Assembly (NCBI RefSeq): GCF_000956525.1
Contig: NZ_JYIW01000026.1
Coordinates: 1,054,001 to 1,118,000, forward strand
Direction of reading: 5' to 3'
Length of the DNA stretch: 64,000 nucleotides
DNA from: Microbacterium oxydans
GTDB taxonomy: Bacteria; Actinomycetota; Actinomycetes; Actinomycetales; Microbacteriaceae
Shown here: piece by piece, positions 19,040-26,955 of the stretch
Position numbering within the stretch: the stretch's first letter is position 1
Layout: each line of letters begins with the position of its first letter
The notes under the pieces: model-generated
What the model was told of the DNA's origin: nothing
Databases searched by the model: none
The model's input: the letters and a program-made list of their open reading frames with translations, nothing else
Position numbers and translations under genes: made by a program

Positions 19040-21088
19040 TCAGGCGTGCTCGGGATATGTCCGCTCATCGACCTGCGGACCGTCGAGCAGTGGGACGGAT
19101 GCGGTGAGCGTCGCCACCGCATCCTCACCCACCGAATCAGTCGGCGCCCGGTCGGCCCGACGGTCGGTGAACGCAGCCCGGACCCCGCCGGTCACGGCTT
19201 CCTCCACCACCGCTTCGGTCGTGAGCACACGAGAGGCGGCCACCTGCTGCGCTGCGAGCTCGGCGTACAGCCCGCCCTTCGCGAGGAGCTCGGCGTGCGT
19301 GCCGGACTCGACGATCCGTCCTGCCTCGAGCACATGGATCACGTCCGCGCCCATCACGGTGGACAGCCGGTGCGCGATCGACAGCGTGGTGCGTCCGCGC
19401 GCCGCCTCGTCGAGGGCTTCCTGCACCACTCGCTCCGACACCGTGTCGAGGGCTGAGGTCGCCTCGTCGAGCAGCAGCACCGGCGGATCCTTCAGCAGCA
19501 CGCGGGCGATCGCGATCCGCTGCTTCTCGCCGCCGGAGAGGCGATAGCCGCGTTCGCCGACGACCGTGTCGTAGCCGTCCTCGAATCCCGCGATGATGTG
19601 GTGGATGTTCGCAGCCGTGCACGCCGCGATCAGTTCCTCCTCGGTCGCCCCGGGCTTGGCGTAGAGCAGGTTCTCCCTGATCGTGGCGTGGAACAGGTAC
19701 GTCTCCTGCGACACGATGCCGACGTCGTCGATGATCGACTCCTGCGTGAGGGTTCGCACGTCGGCCCCGGCGAACAGCACCGAGCCGCTGTGCGCCTCGT
19801 ACAGCCGGGGCGCGAGATACAGCACCGTCGTCTTGCCGGCGCCGGACGGCCCGACGAATGCGACATGCTGCCCCGGCTCCGCCGTGAAGGAGACCCCCTG
19901 GAGCGTCGGGCGGGCGTCGGCGGTCGCATCCGGGTACCGGAACACGACGTCGGCGAACTCGATCCGCCCGCGGGGACCCGGCGCCTCGGCGACGGCGATG
20001 GCGTTCGGAGCATCCTGGATCTCCGGGACGAGGTCGAGATACTCGAAGATGCGCGCGAACAGTGCCGAAGAGGTCTGCAGGTCGAGCGAGACGCGCATGA
20101 GGCCCATCAGCGGCTGCAGCAGCCGCGCCTGGACCGTCGTGAACGCGACGACGGTGCCTGCCGTGATGGCACCGGCGCCGCCGGCGATCAGATAGCCGGA
20201 GACGAGATAGATCACCGCGGGAACGCTGGCCATCAGCACCTGGACGACCGCGAAGAACCCCTGACCGCTCATCGCCCGTCGCACCTGCAGCGTCACCTGG
20301 TTGCGGTTCTCAGCCTGGTATCGCGCCGACTCGGTGCGCTGCCGGTTGAACGCCTTCGACAGCAGCATCCCCGAGACGCTCAGCGTCTCCTGCGTGATCG
20401 TCGTCAGCTCGGACAGCGACTCCTGCGTCTCTCCCGCGATCCGTGCGCGCACCTGGCCGACCTTGCGCTGCACCACGATCAGGAAAGGCATCAGCACGAC
20501 CGCGATCAGCGTGAGCCGCCAATCGATCAGGATCATGGCCACGAGCGAGGCGATCACGGTGACGACGTTGCCGAGGATGCTCGTCACGGTGTTCGTCAGC
20601 ACTCCGGACACACCGCCGACGTCGTTCTGCAGGCGCGACTGGATGACCCCTGTCTTGGTGCGGGTGAAGAATCCGAGCTCCATGGCCTGGAGATGCTCGA
20701 ACAGACGAACCCGCAGATCACCGGTCACGCTGTTGCCCACGGTCGAGGTGAGCCAGGTCTGGCCGACCCCGAGCACCGCGGAGAACAGGAACAGCCCCAC
20801 CATCGCGACGACGAGCCAGATCAGCAGTTGGATCCGGGGACCGCTCCCGTCGACCGGGAAGAGCGCGTCATCGAAGATCCGCTGCACCAGCAGTGGCGGG
20901 ATCACGGCGATCGCAGCACCGACGATCACGAGGATGCCGGTGAAGAAGATCCGCAGCTTGTAGGCCCGGAACAGCGTGACCACGCGCGCGCCGAGCCCGC
21001 TGATGCTCGGCGCCTCGGCGTTCTGCCTGCGCTGCGCCGCCTCATCGACGCCTCGGAACCCGCCTCGACCGCCGCCACCCATGCTCAT
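19040..21088 (-). CDS. ABC transporter, fused permease and ATPase (exporter type)
   Basis: 682 residues from the ATG at 21088, the start chosen because a -10 box lies exactly six bases upstream. A Gly-rich cytoplasmic N-terminus is followed by six membrane helices (about 40-340) of the ABC_membrane type. The ATPase domain follows: Walker A GPSGAGKTT with Lys419, Q-loop region VSQETYLFHATIRENL, signature LSGGEKQR, Walker B VLLLDEATSALD and switch ITLSIAHRLS-type His. One chain carries one permease and one ATPase, so it should work as a homodimer or with a partner elsewhere. Substrate (drug, lipid or peptide) is open. It is divergent from an MFS pump. Confidence 0.94.
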   Translation of the reverse strand: MSMGGGGRGGFRGVDEAAQRRQNAEAPSISGLGARVVTLFRAYKLRIFFTGILVIVGAAIAVIPPLLVQRIFDDALFPVDGSGPRIQLLIWLVVAMVGLFLFSAVLGVGQTWLTSTVGNSVTGDLRVRLFEHLQAMELGFFTRTKTGVIQSRLQNDVGGVSGVLTNTVTSILGNVVTVIASLVAMILIDWRLTLIAVVLMPFLIVVQRKVGQVRARIAGETQESLSELTTITQETLSVSGMLLSKAFNRQRTESARYQAENRNQVTLQVRRAMSGQGFFAVVQVLMASVPAVIYLVSGYLIAGGAGAITAGTVVAFTTVQARLLQPLMGLMRVSLDLQTSSALFARIFEYLDLVPEIQDAPNAIAVAEAPGPRGRIEFADVVFRYPDATADARPTLQGVSFTAEPGQHVAFVGPSGAGKTTVLYLAPRLYEAHSGSVLFAGADVRTLTQESIIDDVGIVSQETYLFHATIRENLLYAKPGATEEELIAACTAANIHHIIAGFEDGYDTVVGERGYRLSGGEKQRIAIARVLLKDPPVLLLDEATSALDTVSERVVQEALDEAARGRTTLSIAHRLSTVMGADVIHVLEAGRIVESGTHAELLAKGGLYAELAAQQVAASRVLTTEAVVEEAVTGGVRAAFTDRRADRAPTDSVGEDAVATLTASVPLLDGPQVDERTYPEHA

Positions 21089-21094
21089 GTCGCC

Positions 21095-21100
21095 AGCGTA
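21095..21100 (-). promoter_or_regulatory. -10 box giving a probable leaderless mRNA (ABC exporter)
   Basis: TACGCT on the minus strand is six bases before the ATG at 21088. This decides the start, since the open frame extends about 300 bases further upstream without an RBS. Confidence 0.6.
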
Positions 21101-21244
21101 GTCATGGCATCCCACATCAGGGTCGACCCAGCCCACCCTGAACGGATCCGATGGATCGGGAATGAAATGTCTGAAGCCCCGGTTACGCTGAATGGTCCCA
21201 GCGCACTCGCGCACTCCCCCCCCTTCTTGCGCCCAGGAGGCCGT

Positions 21245-22720
21245 ATGTCTGCCGTCGACACCGGTTCGATCAAGACCCCCGCTCCCGCAGCAGGCGCGAT
21301 CTCGCGCTCCGACATGCGGGTCATCTGGCTGCTCCTCGTCGCAGCCTTCGTCGCCATTCTCAACGAGACCACGATGGGGATCGCGATCCCCCACCTCAAC
21401 ACCGACCTCGGCATCCCGCCGGAGCTCGGGCAGTGGCTCACCAGCGCGTTCATGCTCACGATGGCGGTCGTGATCCCCACGACCGGCTTCATCCTGCAGC
21501 GATTCACGACGCGTCAGGTCTTCATCGCCGCGATGATCGCGTTCTCGCTCGGCACGCTGGTCTGCCTCGTCGCCCCCGGCTTCGGGATGCTGCTGGTCGG
21601 CCGCGTGATCCAGGCCGCCGGTACCGGCATCATGATGCCGCTGCTGATGACGACCATCATGAACGTCGTCCCGCCGCAGTCGCGCGGCCGCATGATGGGC
21701 CGTGTCGGCCTCGTGATCTCGCTCGCTCCCGCCATCGGCCCGACGCTCGCCGGCGCAGTCCTCGAGCTGGCGAGCTGGCGTGCGCTGTTCGCGATCATCC
21801 TGCCGATCGCGCTGATCGCGCTGGCGATGGGTTCGAAGTGGATGACGAACCTCGGCGAGACCCGCAAGGTCCCGCTCGACGTGCTCTCGATCCCGCTCGC
21901 CGCGCTCGGCTTCGGCGGCATCGTCTTCGGGCTCAGCCAGTTCGGCGGCGAGGGCGGATCCGGCGAGACCGCCGGCATCATCTCCCTGGTCGTCGGTGCG
22001 GTGTCGCTCGGACTGTTCGTGTGGCGCCAGCTCGTGCTGCAGCGCATCGACGACGCGCTCCTCGACCTGCGCGTGTTCCGCTCCGGCAACTTCACGCTGT
22101 CCGTGATCATCATGTCGATCCTCGCGCTGTCGATGTTCGGCACGCTGACGCTGCTCCCGCAGTACCTGCAGAACGTCGCAGGCCTCAACCCGCTCGAGTC
22201 CGGGCTGATCCTGCTCCCTGGTTCACTGCTGATGGGTCTGCTCGGGCCGATCATGGGACGCGTGTACGACGCGCGAGGCACCCGCCCGCTGCTCATCCCG
22301 GGCACGATGCTGGTGTCGGCCGCGCTGTTCTACTACTCGACGGTCGGCGAGCACACCGTCTGGTGGGTCCTGATCATCGTGCAGGCCGCCATGTCGGTCG
22401 GACTCGCGATGTCGTTCACCCCGCTGTTCTCCGCATCGCTCGGCTCACTGCCGCGGCCGCTGTACTCGCACGGTTCAGCAGTGCTGAACACGCTGCAGCA
22501 GGTCGGTGGCGCCGCAGGCGTCGCGCTGCTCCTCGTCACCTACTCGTCGATCCTGCACGCGGGCGAGCAGGAAGGCCTGTCGACCGCGGTCGCCGGAGCC
22601 CCGGGTGCACGGATGGCGTTCCTGATCGCGGCGATCATCTCGCTCGCGACGGTGGCGCTGAGCCCGTTCGTGCGCAAGCCGGCAGACGACGCCAACGGCG
22701 ACTTCCACGGCGGCCACTGA
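21245..22720 (+). CDS. MFS drug efflux transporter, DHA2 family
   Basis: 491 residues with about 14 hydrophobic segments, the number expected for the DHA2 (EmrB/QacA-like) branch. ATG 21245 is preceded by AGGAGG. Family features: LNETTMGIAIPHLNTDL in helix 1, LTSAFMLTMAVVIPTTGFI in helix 2, GRVIQAAGTGIMMPLLM and motif C-like LVISLAPAIGPTLAGAVLE. It should export amphiphilic compounds by proton antiport. Upstream, TACGCT (21184-21189) is a likely -10 box giving a leader of about 50 nt that contains an eight-C run. No regulator gene is adjacent, unlike many efflux pumps. Confidence 0.94.
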   Translation: MSAVDTGSIKTPAPAAGAISRSDMRVIWLLLVAAFVAILNETTMGIAIPHLNTDLGIPPELGQWLTSAFMLTMAVVIPTTGFILQRFTTRQVFIAAMIAFSLGTLVCLVAPGFGMLLVGRVIQAAGTGIMMPLLMTTIMNVVPPQSRGRMMGRVGLVISLAPAIGPTLAGAVLELASWRALFAIILPIALIALAMGSKWMTNLGETRKVPLDVLSIPLAALGFGGIVFGLSQFGGEGGSGETAGIISLVVGAVSLGLFVWRQLVLQRIDDALLDLRVFRSGNFTLSVIIMSILALSMFGTLTLLPQYLQNVAGLNPLESGLILLPGSLLMGLLGPIMGRVYDARGTRPLLIPGTMLVSAALFYYSTVGEHTVWWVLIIVQAAMSVGLAMSFTPLFSASLGSLPRPLYSHGSAVLNTLQQVGGAAGVALLLVTYSSILHAGEQEGLSTAVAGAPGARMAFLIAAIISLATVALSPFVRKPADDANGDFHGGH

Positions 22721-22727
22721 TCGCTCT

Positions 22728-22760
22728 GCCGTCGGGGCGGTCTCTGACCGTTCCGACGGC
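22728..22760. terminator. Hairpin between the MFS gene and the small Cys-motif ORF
   Basis: Arms GCCGTCGG and CCGACGGC enclose an inner stem CGGTC/GACCG with small bulges. It lies between convergent genes and can serve both. Confidence 0.55.
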
Positions 22761-22777
22761 GGCGTGACGCCGGATCG

Positions 22778-22924
22778 CTACGGCTGCTTGGGAGCCGAGA
22801 AGTGGCAGACGCCGCCGCTGCAGTAGCCCGCGGCGTCATCATCGAGCAGGTTCAGGGCGTCGGGCAGCGGCGACAGCACCAAGGGTACGTCGTGCTCCGA
22901 GACGGCCTGCTCCGTTTTCTTCAT
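22778..22924 (-). CDS. Small Cys-motif protein of 48 residues, function unknown
   Basis: A short open frame, ATG at 22924 to TAG at 22778. It reads MKKTEQAVSEHDVPLVLSPL, then an acidic stretch LLDDDAAGYC and the ending SGGVCHFSAPKQP. Cys35 and Cys40 sit in a C-X4-C-H-F motif. Third codon positions are overwhelmingly G or C, as in real genes here, while the region around it lacks such bias. No signal peptide or membrane segment. An AGGAGG lies 14 bases upstream of the ATG, further than usual. The C-X4-CH cluster could bind a metal or undergo modification, but this is conjecture. I do not recognise the family. Confidence 0.55.
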   Translation of the reverse strand: MKKTEQAVSEHDVPLVLSPLPDALNLLDDDAAGYCSGGVCHFSAPKQP

Positions 22925-23013
22925 CCCTCGATGCTACGCCTCCTGGGGGGCGGGGGCGCCGGTTCGGCATATCCGGGCCCGCGGGCACCCAGCGGACGAA
23001 CGCACCGATCGCC

Positions 23014-23019
23014 TACGGT
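23014..23019 (+). promoter_or_regulatory. -10 box giving a probable leaderless mRNA (acyltransferase)
   Basis: TACGGT is followed by six bases and ATG 23026, with no Shine-Dalgarno sequence. Confidence 0.55.
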
Positions 23020-23025
23020 TGAGGC

Positions 23026-23619
23026 ATGCTCCGACGATTCCTCGCCCGCATCTACTGGGCGTTCAGCCGCTGGACACTGGTCGGGCACGACGCCGTCCCG
23101 ACCAGGCCCACGATCCTGATCGGCGCGCCCCATACCTCGAACTGGGATTTCGTGCTGATGCTCGCGATCTCCTGGCGCCTCGGGATCGACGTGCACTGGC
23201 TCGGCAAGAAGAGCCTGTTCCGCGGCTGGCGCGGTCCGATCATGCGCAGCATCGGCGGCGTGCCCGTCGACCGCTCCGATCCTGGACGCGTGGTCACGGA
23301 CGTCGTCGGACAGGTGCATGCCGGTGAGGTGTTCGGTCTCGTGATCACACCGGACGGCACCCGCGGCGGCAACGACTACTGGAAGTCAGGCTTCTACCGC
23401 ATCGCCCGCGAGACCGGGATGCCGGTGACGCTCGGGTTCGTGGACCGCACGACCATGACGAGCGGTCTCGGCCCGACGCTGGAGCTCACCGGAGACGTGC
23501 AGGCCGACATGGATCGGATCCGAGCCTTCTACGCCGACAAGACGGGCCTGCGCCCAGAGCGCCGGACCGAGCCGAGGCTGCGCGAGGAGCAGACCGAGAC
23601 CACTCCGACGACCGACTGA
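23026..23619 (+). CDS. PlsC-like 1-acyl-sn-glycerol-3-phosphate acyltransferase family protein
   Basis: 197 residues. The acyltransferase motif H-X4-D is His36-Asp41 in GAPHTSNWDF. The second motif is represented by GKKSLFRGWRGPIMRSIGGVPVDR, and ITPDGTRGG replaces the common FPEGTR block. Shorter than typical PlsC and without a clear N-terminal membrane helix, so it belongs to the small branch often annotated as glycerol acyltransferase. Membrane-surface lipid acylation is likely; whether it makes phosphatidate or another lipid cannot be told. The C-terminal 20 residues are charged and low-complexity. It stands alone. Confidence 0.85.
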   Translation: MLRRFLARIYWAFSRWTLVGHDAVPTRPTILIGAPHTSNWDFVLMLAISWRLGIDVHWLGKKSLFRGWRGPIMRSIGGVPVDRSDPGRVVTDVVGQVHAGEVFGLVITPDGTRGGNDYWKSGFYRIARETGMPVTLGFVDRTTMTSGLGPTLELTGDVQADMDRIRAFYADKTGLRPERRTEPRLREEQTETTPTTD

Positions 23620-23684
23620 ATCGGGCCGCGCCGGCTGACCGCACCGTCTGGACACCGACGAACTCTGCGCACGACACTGGTGTC

Positions 23685-24209
23685 ATGACCTCCGATCCCT
23701 CAGCCGCCGACTCGGTCGAACACGACGATCGCGTCGACGGGCGCGACGAGACCCCGAACGAGCGAGCGGACCGCAACTGGGACGAGCTCATGCAGGAGCT
23801 GCGGGTGATGCAGACCGGCACGCAGATCCTGACCGGGTTCCTGCTCGCCGTCGCCTTCCAGCCGCGGTTCACCGACATGGACGCGCTGCAGGTCGACGTC
23901 TACGTCGTGCTCGTGGTGCTGGCGTCGCTCGCGACGATCCTCGCCCTCGCTCCTGTGGTGATGCACCGGGCGCTGTTCGGGCGCCGACGCAAGCCGGAGC
24001 TGGTCCGCGTCGCCGCGCGCATCGTCAAGGTCGACCTCACCGTCATCGCTGCGTTGACGATCGGGGTCACGACGCTGATCGTCGACTTCACGGTCGGCCG
24101 GACGGCGGGCATCGTCGCGCTCATCGCCTCGGTGATCGGTGTGACGCTGCTCTGGTTCGCACTCCCCGCTTCGTGCGCCGCGCATTCAGCGACGACGCAC
24201 GAACGGTGA
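23685..24209 (+). CDS. DUF6328 family membrane protein
   Basis: 174 residues. The N-terminal 40 residues are acidic and probably disordered. The conserved core begins with RNWDELMQELRVMQTGTQIL and continues into GFLLAVAFQPRF, which matches the DUF6328 signature as I know it. Four hydrophobic segments follow (about 50-65, 75-100, 118-140, 145-165). No function is established for the family. It is an integral membrane protein in a monocistronic setting; the start ATG lies just after a GACACT hexamer at six bases, a weak leaderless candidate. Confidence 0.8.
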   Translation: MTSDPSAADSVEHDDRVDGRDETPNERADRNWDELMQELRVMQTGTQILTGFLLAVAFQPRFTDMDALQVDVYVVLVVLASLATILALAPVVMHRALFGRRRKPELVRVAARIVKVDLTVIAALTIGVTTLIVDFTVGRTAGIVALIASVIGVTLLWFALPASCAAHSATTHER

Positions 24210-24220
24210 GCTGACGGGGT

Positions 24221-24757
24221 TCAGCGTCCGGCGGGGCTCCGGTTCTCGGCGCTGACCATCCACGCGAACTGCTCGAGCTTCTCGATCACGGCATGCAGGA
24301 TGTCTGCGGAGGTCGGGTCCTCCTCGTCGACCTCGTCGTGCACGCCACGCATCGTCGCGACCGTGGCGTCGAGGCGCTCCGTGATGAGGTCGATCGTCTC
24401 CGATGTCGACACCTCGCCCGCCGGGAACTCCGGCAGCGAGGTCTTCGCGGCGATCGTGGCGCTGCGTCCGTCCGGCACGGCGTGCAGGGCGCGCATCCGC
24501 TCGGCGACCGTGTCGCTGAACTCGCGCGCCGCGTCGATGATCTCGTCGAGCTGGCGGTGGGTGTCGCGGAAGTTCTGCCCGACGACGTTCCAGTGCGCCT
24601 GCTTGCCCTGCAGCGCGAGTTCGAGCAGATCGACCAGCACCACCTGGAGGTTGGCGGCGAGCTCCTTCGAGGCCGTGAAGCCGCGCTCTGCGCCCTGCCG
24701 TCGCGTCGTCTTGGAGCCGCGCGTCGTGGTGGACTTCGTCTTCGTGTTCTCAGCCAT
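24221..24757 (-). CDS. Dps family DNA-binding ferritin-like protein
   Basis: 178 residues. Four-helix ferritin-like core with the Dps ferroxidase signature: ALQGKQAHWNVVGQNF (the conserved His) and HRQLDEIIDAARE (Asp/Glu ligands). These act at the subunit interface to oxidise iron with peroxide. The N-terminal tail (about 1-28) is rich in Lys, Arg and Thr (RGSKTTRRQGAERG), suited to DNA binding. The start at 24757 is supported by a -10 box seven bases upstream; longer reading frames upstream are not. It protects DNA in stationary phase or oxidative stress, by family. Confidence 0.93.
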   Translation of the reverse strand: MAENTKTKSTTTRGSKTTRRQGAERGFTASKELAANLQVVLVDLLELALQGKQAHWNVVGQNFRDTHRQLDEIIDAAREFSDTVAERMRALHAVPDGRSATIAAKTSLPEFPAGEVSTSETIDLITERLDATVATMRGVHDEVDEEDPTSADILHAVIEKLEQFAWMVSAENRSPAGR

Positions 24758-24764
24758 GCACGCG

Positions 24765-24770
24765 ACGGTA
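24765..24770 (-). promoter_or_regulatory. -10 box giving a probable leaderless mRNA (Dps)
   Basis: TACCGT on the minus strand lies seven bases before the ATG at 24757. Confidence 0.5.
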
Positions 24771-24847
24771 CTCGTCAGGCGCGCCCCACCCGAGGGGGTT
24801 GACAGCGCAGACTCGCCGCCCGGATCGTGGCAGACGGAAGGAGCACG

Positions 24848-25321
24848 ATGCACACAGAACTCGAAGTCACGATCACCCCGCTCACCGATACGGATGCCGG
24901 GGAGGTGCTGACCCTGCAGCGAGCCGCGTTCGTCTCTGAGGCGCAGATCTACGGCAGCACGGACATGCCGCCGCTCACGCAGACGCTGGAGCAGGTGGTC
25001 GCCGAGTTGCACGAGGGCAGCGCGCTCGGTGCGCGCCGAGGGGCACGCCTCGTCGGCTCGATCCGTTACCGGATCGACGGCGAGCTGCTGCTGATCGGCC
25101 GCATCGCGGTCGCGCCCGACCAGCAGGGCGAGGGCATCGGACGGCTCCTGCTCGAGGCGACGGAGGAACGCTCGGGAGCCGCGGAAGCCGAGCTGTTCAC
25201 GGGCAGTCTGAGCGAGGCGAACATCGAGCTGTACGAGCGGTGCGGCTACTCAGCGAGCGAACGCGTGCCGGACGGCGACGGCACGGAGCAGGTCTTCATG
25301 CGCAAGCGGCTCGCAACATAG
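24848..25321 (+). CDS. GNAT family N-acetyltransferase
   Basis: 157 residues from ATG 24848, with GGAG upstream. The acetyl-CoA binding motif A is IGRIAVAPDQQGEGIGRLLLEA (about 79-100), with the Gln/Gly-X-Gly-X-Gly-type pyrophosphate loop QQGEGIG. The C-terminal motif B is NIELYERCGYSASERV. A TTGACA (24799-24804) upstream may be its -35 box. Substrate (amino acid, peptide N-terminus or antibiotic) is not evident. Confidence 0.9.
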   Translation: MHTELEVTITPLTDTDAGEVLTLQRAAFVSEAQIYGSTDMPPLTQTLEQVVAELHEGSALGARRGARLVGSIRYRIDGELLLIGRIAVAPDQQGEGIGRLLLEATEERSGAAEAELFTGSLSEANIELYERCGYSASERVPDGDGTEQVFMRKRLAT

Positions 25322-25427
25322 GAGGTTCCTCCGAACCGCCGCAAGGGGGTTGAAGCCCGACGCCACGTGGGGCATCGTTGCCCGGACGTGTCGCGACCGC
25401 GGCATGCCCCGAACGGAAGGAGAGCGC

Positions 25428-25727
25428 ATGCTCACCCTCACCGACAACGCCACCGCCATCGTCACGACGCTCGTGAGCCGTCAGAGCGATACGCCAGAAG
25501 CAGGGCTTCGCATCCACTCCACACCCGCACCGGAAGCGGGAGGCGGCGCACGACTCGCCGTCCTGGTCACCTCTGACCCCGAACCGCAGGATCAGATCGT
25601 CGAGGTGTCGGGCACCCGTCTGTTCCTCGACGAGACCGCGGCCACCGCGCTCGAGGACAAGATCCTCGATGCGGGTGTCGACGACGAGGGGTCCGTGTCG
25701 TTCGCGGTGCTCCCGCAGGTCGCCTGA
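25428..25727 (+). CDS. IscA/HesB-like protein lacking the metal-ligand cysteines
   Basis: 99 residues from ATG 25428, with GGAAGGAG upstream. The fold pattern follows the Fe-S biogenesis (IscA/HesB) family: start MLTLTDNATAIVTTLV, GLRIHSTP in place of the GLRI/V strand, and VSGTRLFLDETAATALEDKILDAG for the usual FVDxxSxxxLxGxxxDY region. The family's three conserved cysteines are all absent; there is no cysteine in the protein. Cluster or iron binding of the usual kind is thus unlikely. Actinobacteria often carry such copies with no known role. No isc/suf gene is adjacent. Confidence 0.8.
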   Translation: MLTLTDNATAIVTTLVSRQSDTPEAGLRIHSTPAPEAGGGARLAVLVTSDPEPQDQIVEVSGTRLFLDETAATALEDKILDAGVDDEGSVSFAVLPQVA

Positions 25728-25858
25728 CGCAGATTTCCGGATGCCGCGGCCCACTGGGTCGCGGCATCCGTCGTCTCTGCGTGCGACCGCGGCGAATTCT
25801 TCATAACGATTGATCAGCGGGGGTCATGCCACGGCGGGCTGCACACGATACCTGCTTC

Positions 25859-25864
25859 TAGGAT
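25859..25864 (+). promoter_or_regulatory. -10 box giving a probable leaderless mRNA (lipoprotein)
   Basis: TAGGAT is followed by six bases and ATG 25871. Confidence 0.55.
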
Positions 25865-25870
25865 CGATTC

Positions 25871-26545
25871 ATGTCACACCGCGTCCTTCTCCCGCTTGCT
25901 GCGGGCGCCATCGCCATCGGCCTCCTGACCGGATGCACGAACCCCGCTCCAGCGCAGTCGCCCTCGACTTCGGCTTCGGCAACGCCGTCGGCGTCCGCAT
26001 CCGAGGCCCCCACGCCGCCGGCCGAGGTCGCTCAGCTCACTGTCACGATCGACGGAATCTCGTTCGCAGACGCTTCGGGCAGTCGCAGCGCCAGCTTCGC
26101 CGAAGGTGCGGCGCTGATCGCCCTGCTCCACGAGGTCATCGGAGAACTCCCGGTCGGCGAACCGCTCGAGGGACCGTATGGCGGTGACTCCGGACTCGTC
26201 CGATATGCCTGGGACGGCATCTCGGCCATCGTCTACGCCAACGGCGAAGGGCCGGCGTCCGTCGCCGTGACCCGCAGCGAGGTCGGAGCGGTACCGATCG
26301 TGACGGATCTCGGTCTCACAGTCGGTTCTTCCCGCAGCGACCTGCTCGCGGCCGGAGCCTCCACGCTGACCGAGGACAGCGATCCGGCGACAGCCACCGA
26401 ACTCCGTCTCGGCGGCCGTGATGTACCCGATACGTCCTCGCTGTCCCGACCCGGCTCGGTCGGCCAGGAGTTCACGCTGTTCCTCCTCGACGGGGATACC
26501 GTGACCCAGATCCAGATGCCGTCGAACGACTTCGGCGACATCTGA
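25871..26545 (+). CDS. Lipoprotein, function unknown
   Basis: 224 residues. Lipoprotein signal with lipobox LLTGC (Cys22), then a Ser/Thr/Pro/Ala-rich linker to about residue 52. The globular part repeats a theme of strands beginning LTVTIDGISFADASG and ends DGDTVTQIQMPSNDFGDI. The segment GLTVGSSRSDLLAAGA resembles a motif seen in several actinobacterial envelope proteins of unknown function. Surface-anchored by the lipid. I do not recognise a family that gives a role. Monocistronic. Confidence 0.8.
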   Translation: MSHRVLLPLAAGAIAIGLLTGCTNPAPAQSPSTSASATPSASASEAPTPPAEVAQLTVTIDGISFADASGSRSASFAEGAALIALLHEVIGELPVGEPLEGPYGGDSGLVRYAWDGISAIVYANGEGPASVAVTRSEVGAVPIVTDLGLTVGSSRSDLLAAGASTLTEDSDPATATELRLGGRDVPDTSSLSRPGSVGQEFTLFLLDGDTVTQIQMPSNDFGDI

Positions 26546-26607
26546 GCGCTCCCCCACCGCGTACCCTGGAAGACGTCGCGCATCCCGCGCGCCGTCGAAG
26601 GGTTCCC

Positions 26608-26952
26608 GTGAAGATCGCACTGCTCCGTCGTTTCGTGGTCCTCGCCGAGGAACTGCACTTTCCACGAGCTGCCGAGAAGCTCGGGATCCCGCTGGCCTCG
26701 CTGCACACCTCGATCGACAAGCTCGAGGAGGAGGTCGGGCATCCGGTCATCCATCGTGAGAGCCCGACGCGTCTGACGAAGGTCGGCGAGCTGCTGCTGG
26801 TCGAGGCGCAGCAGACGGTCGCCGCAGCACCGGCACCTGCGCCGAAGCAGCAGGCACCGGGCGGCGGCAAGGCGAAGGCGTCGAAGGGCAAGGGCCGCGC
26901 GCCCATCGTGAAGGGCCAGCCCAAGCCATACAAGAAGCGGCAGGGCCGCTAG
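26608..26952 (+). CDS. LysR-type HTH domain with a basic tail, no effector domain
   Basis: 114 residues from GTG 26608. Residues 1-65 are a LysR-type winged helix: LLRRFVVLAEELHFPRAAEK, then GIPLASLHTSIDKLEEEVG, then RLTKVGELLLVEAQQ. Instead of the 200-residue ligand-binding domain, the chain continues with an Ala/Pro linker and a Lys/Gly-rich tail (KAKASKGKGRAP, KPYKKRQGR). There is a proper stop and no downstream remnant of an effector domain, so this seems a stable form rather than a fresh truncation. It could act as a small DNA-binding or nucleoid protein; the role is unknown. Confidence 0.75.
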   Translation: MKIALLRRFVVLAEELHFPRAAEKLGIPLASLHTSIDKLEEEVGHPVIHRESPTRLTKVGELLLVEAQQTVAAAPAPAPKQQAPGGGKAKASKGKGRAPIVKGQPKPYKKRQGR

Positions 26953-26955
26953 GCC

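Noticed and set aside
21212..21226. Eight-C run upstream of the MFS gene as a phase-variable tract
   Set aside because: It lies in the leader rather than in a codon or between -35 and -10 boxes, and its length is modest for this base composition.
23700..24185. Minus-strand frame opposite the DUF6328 gene
   Set aside because: Repetitive acidic/basic shadow translation without motif; the plus-strand gene has clear membrane helices and the DUF6328 lead sequence.
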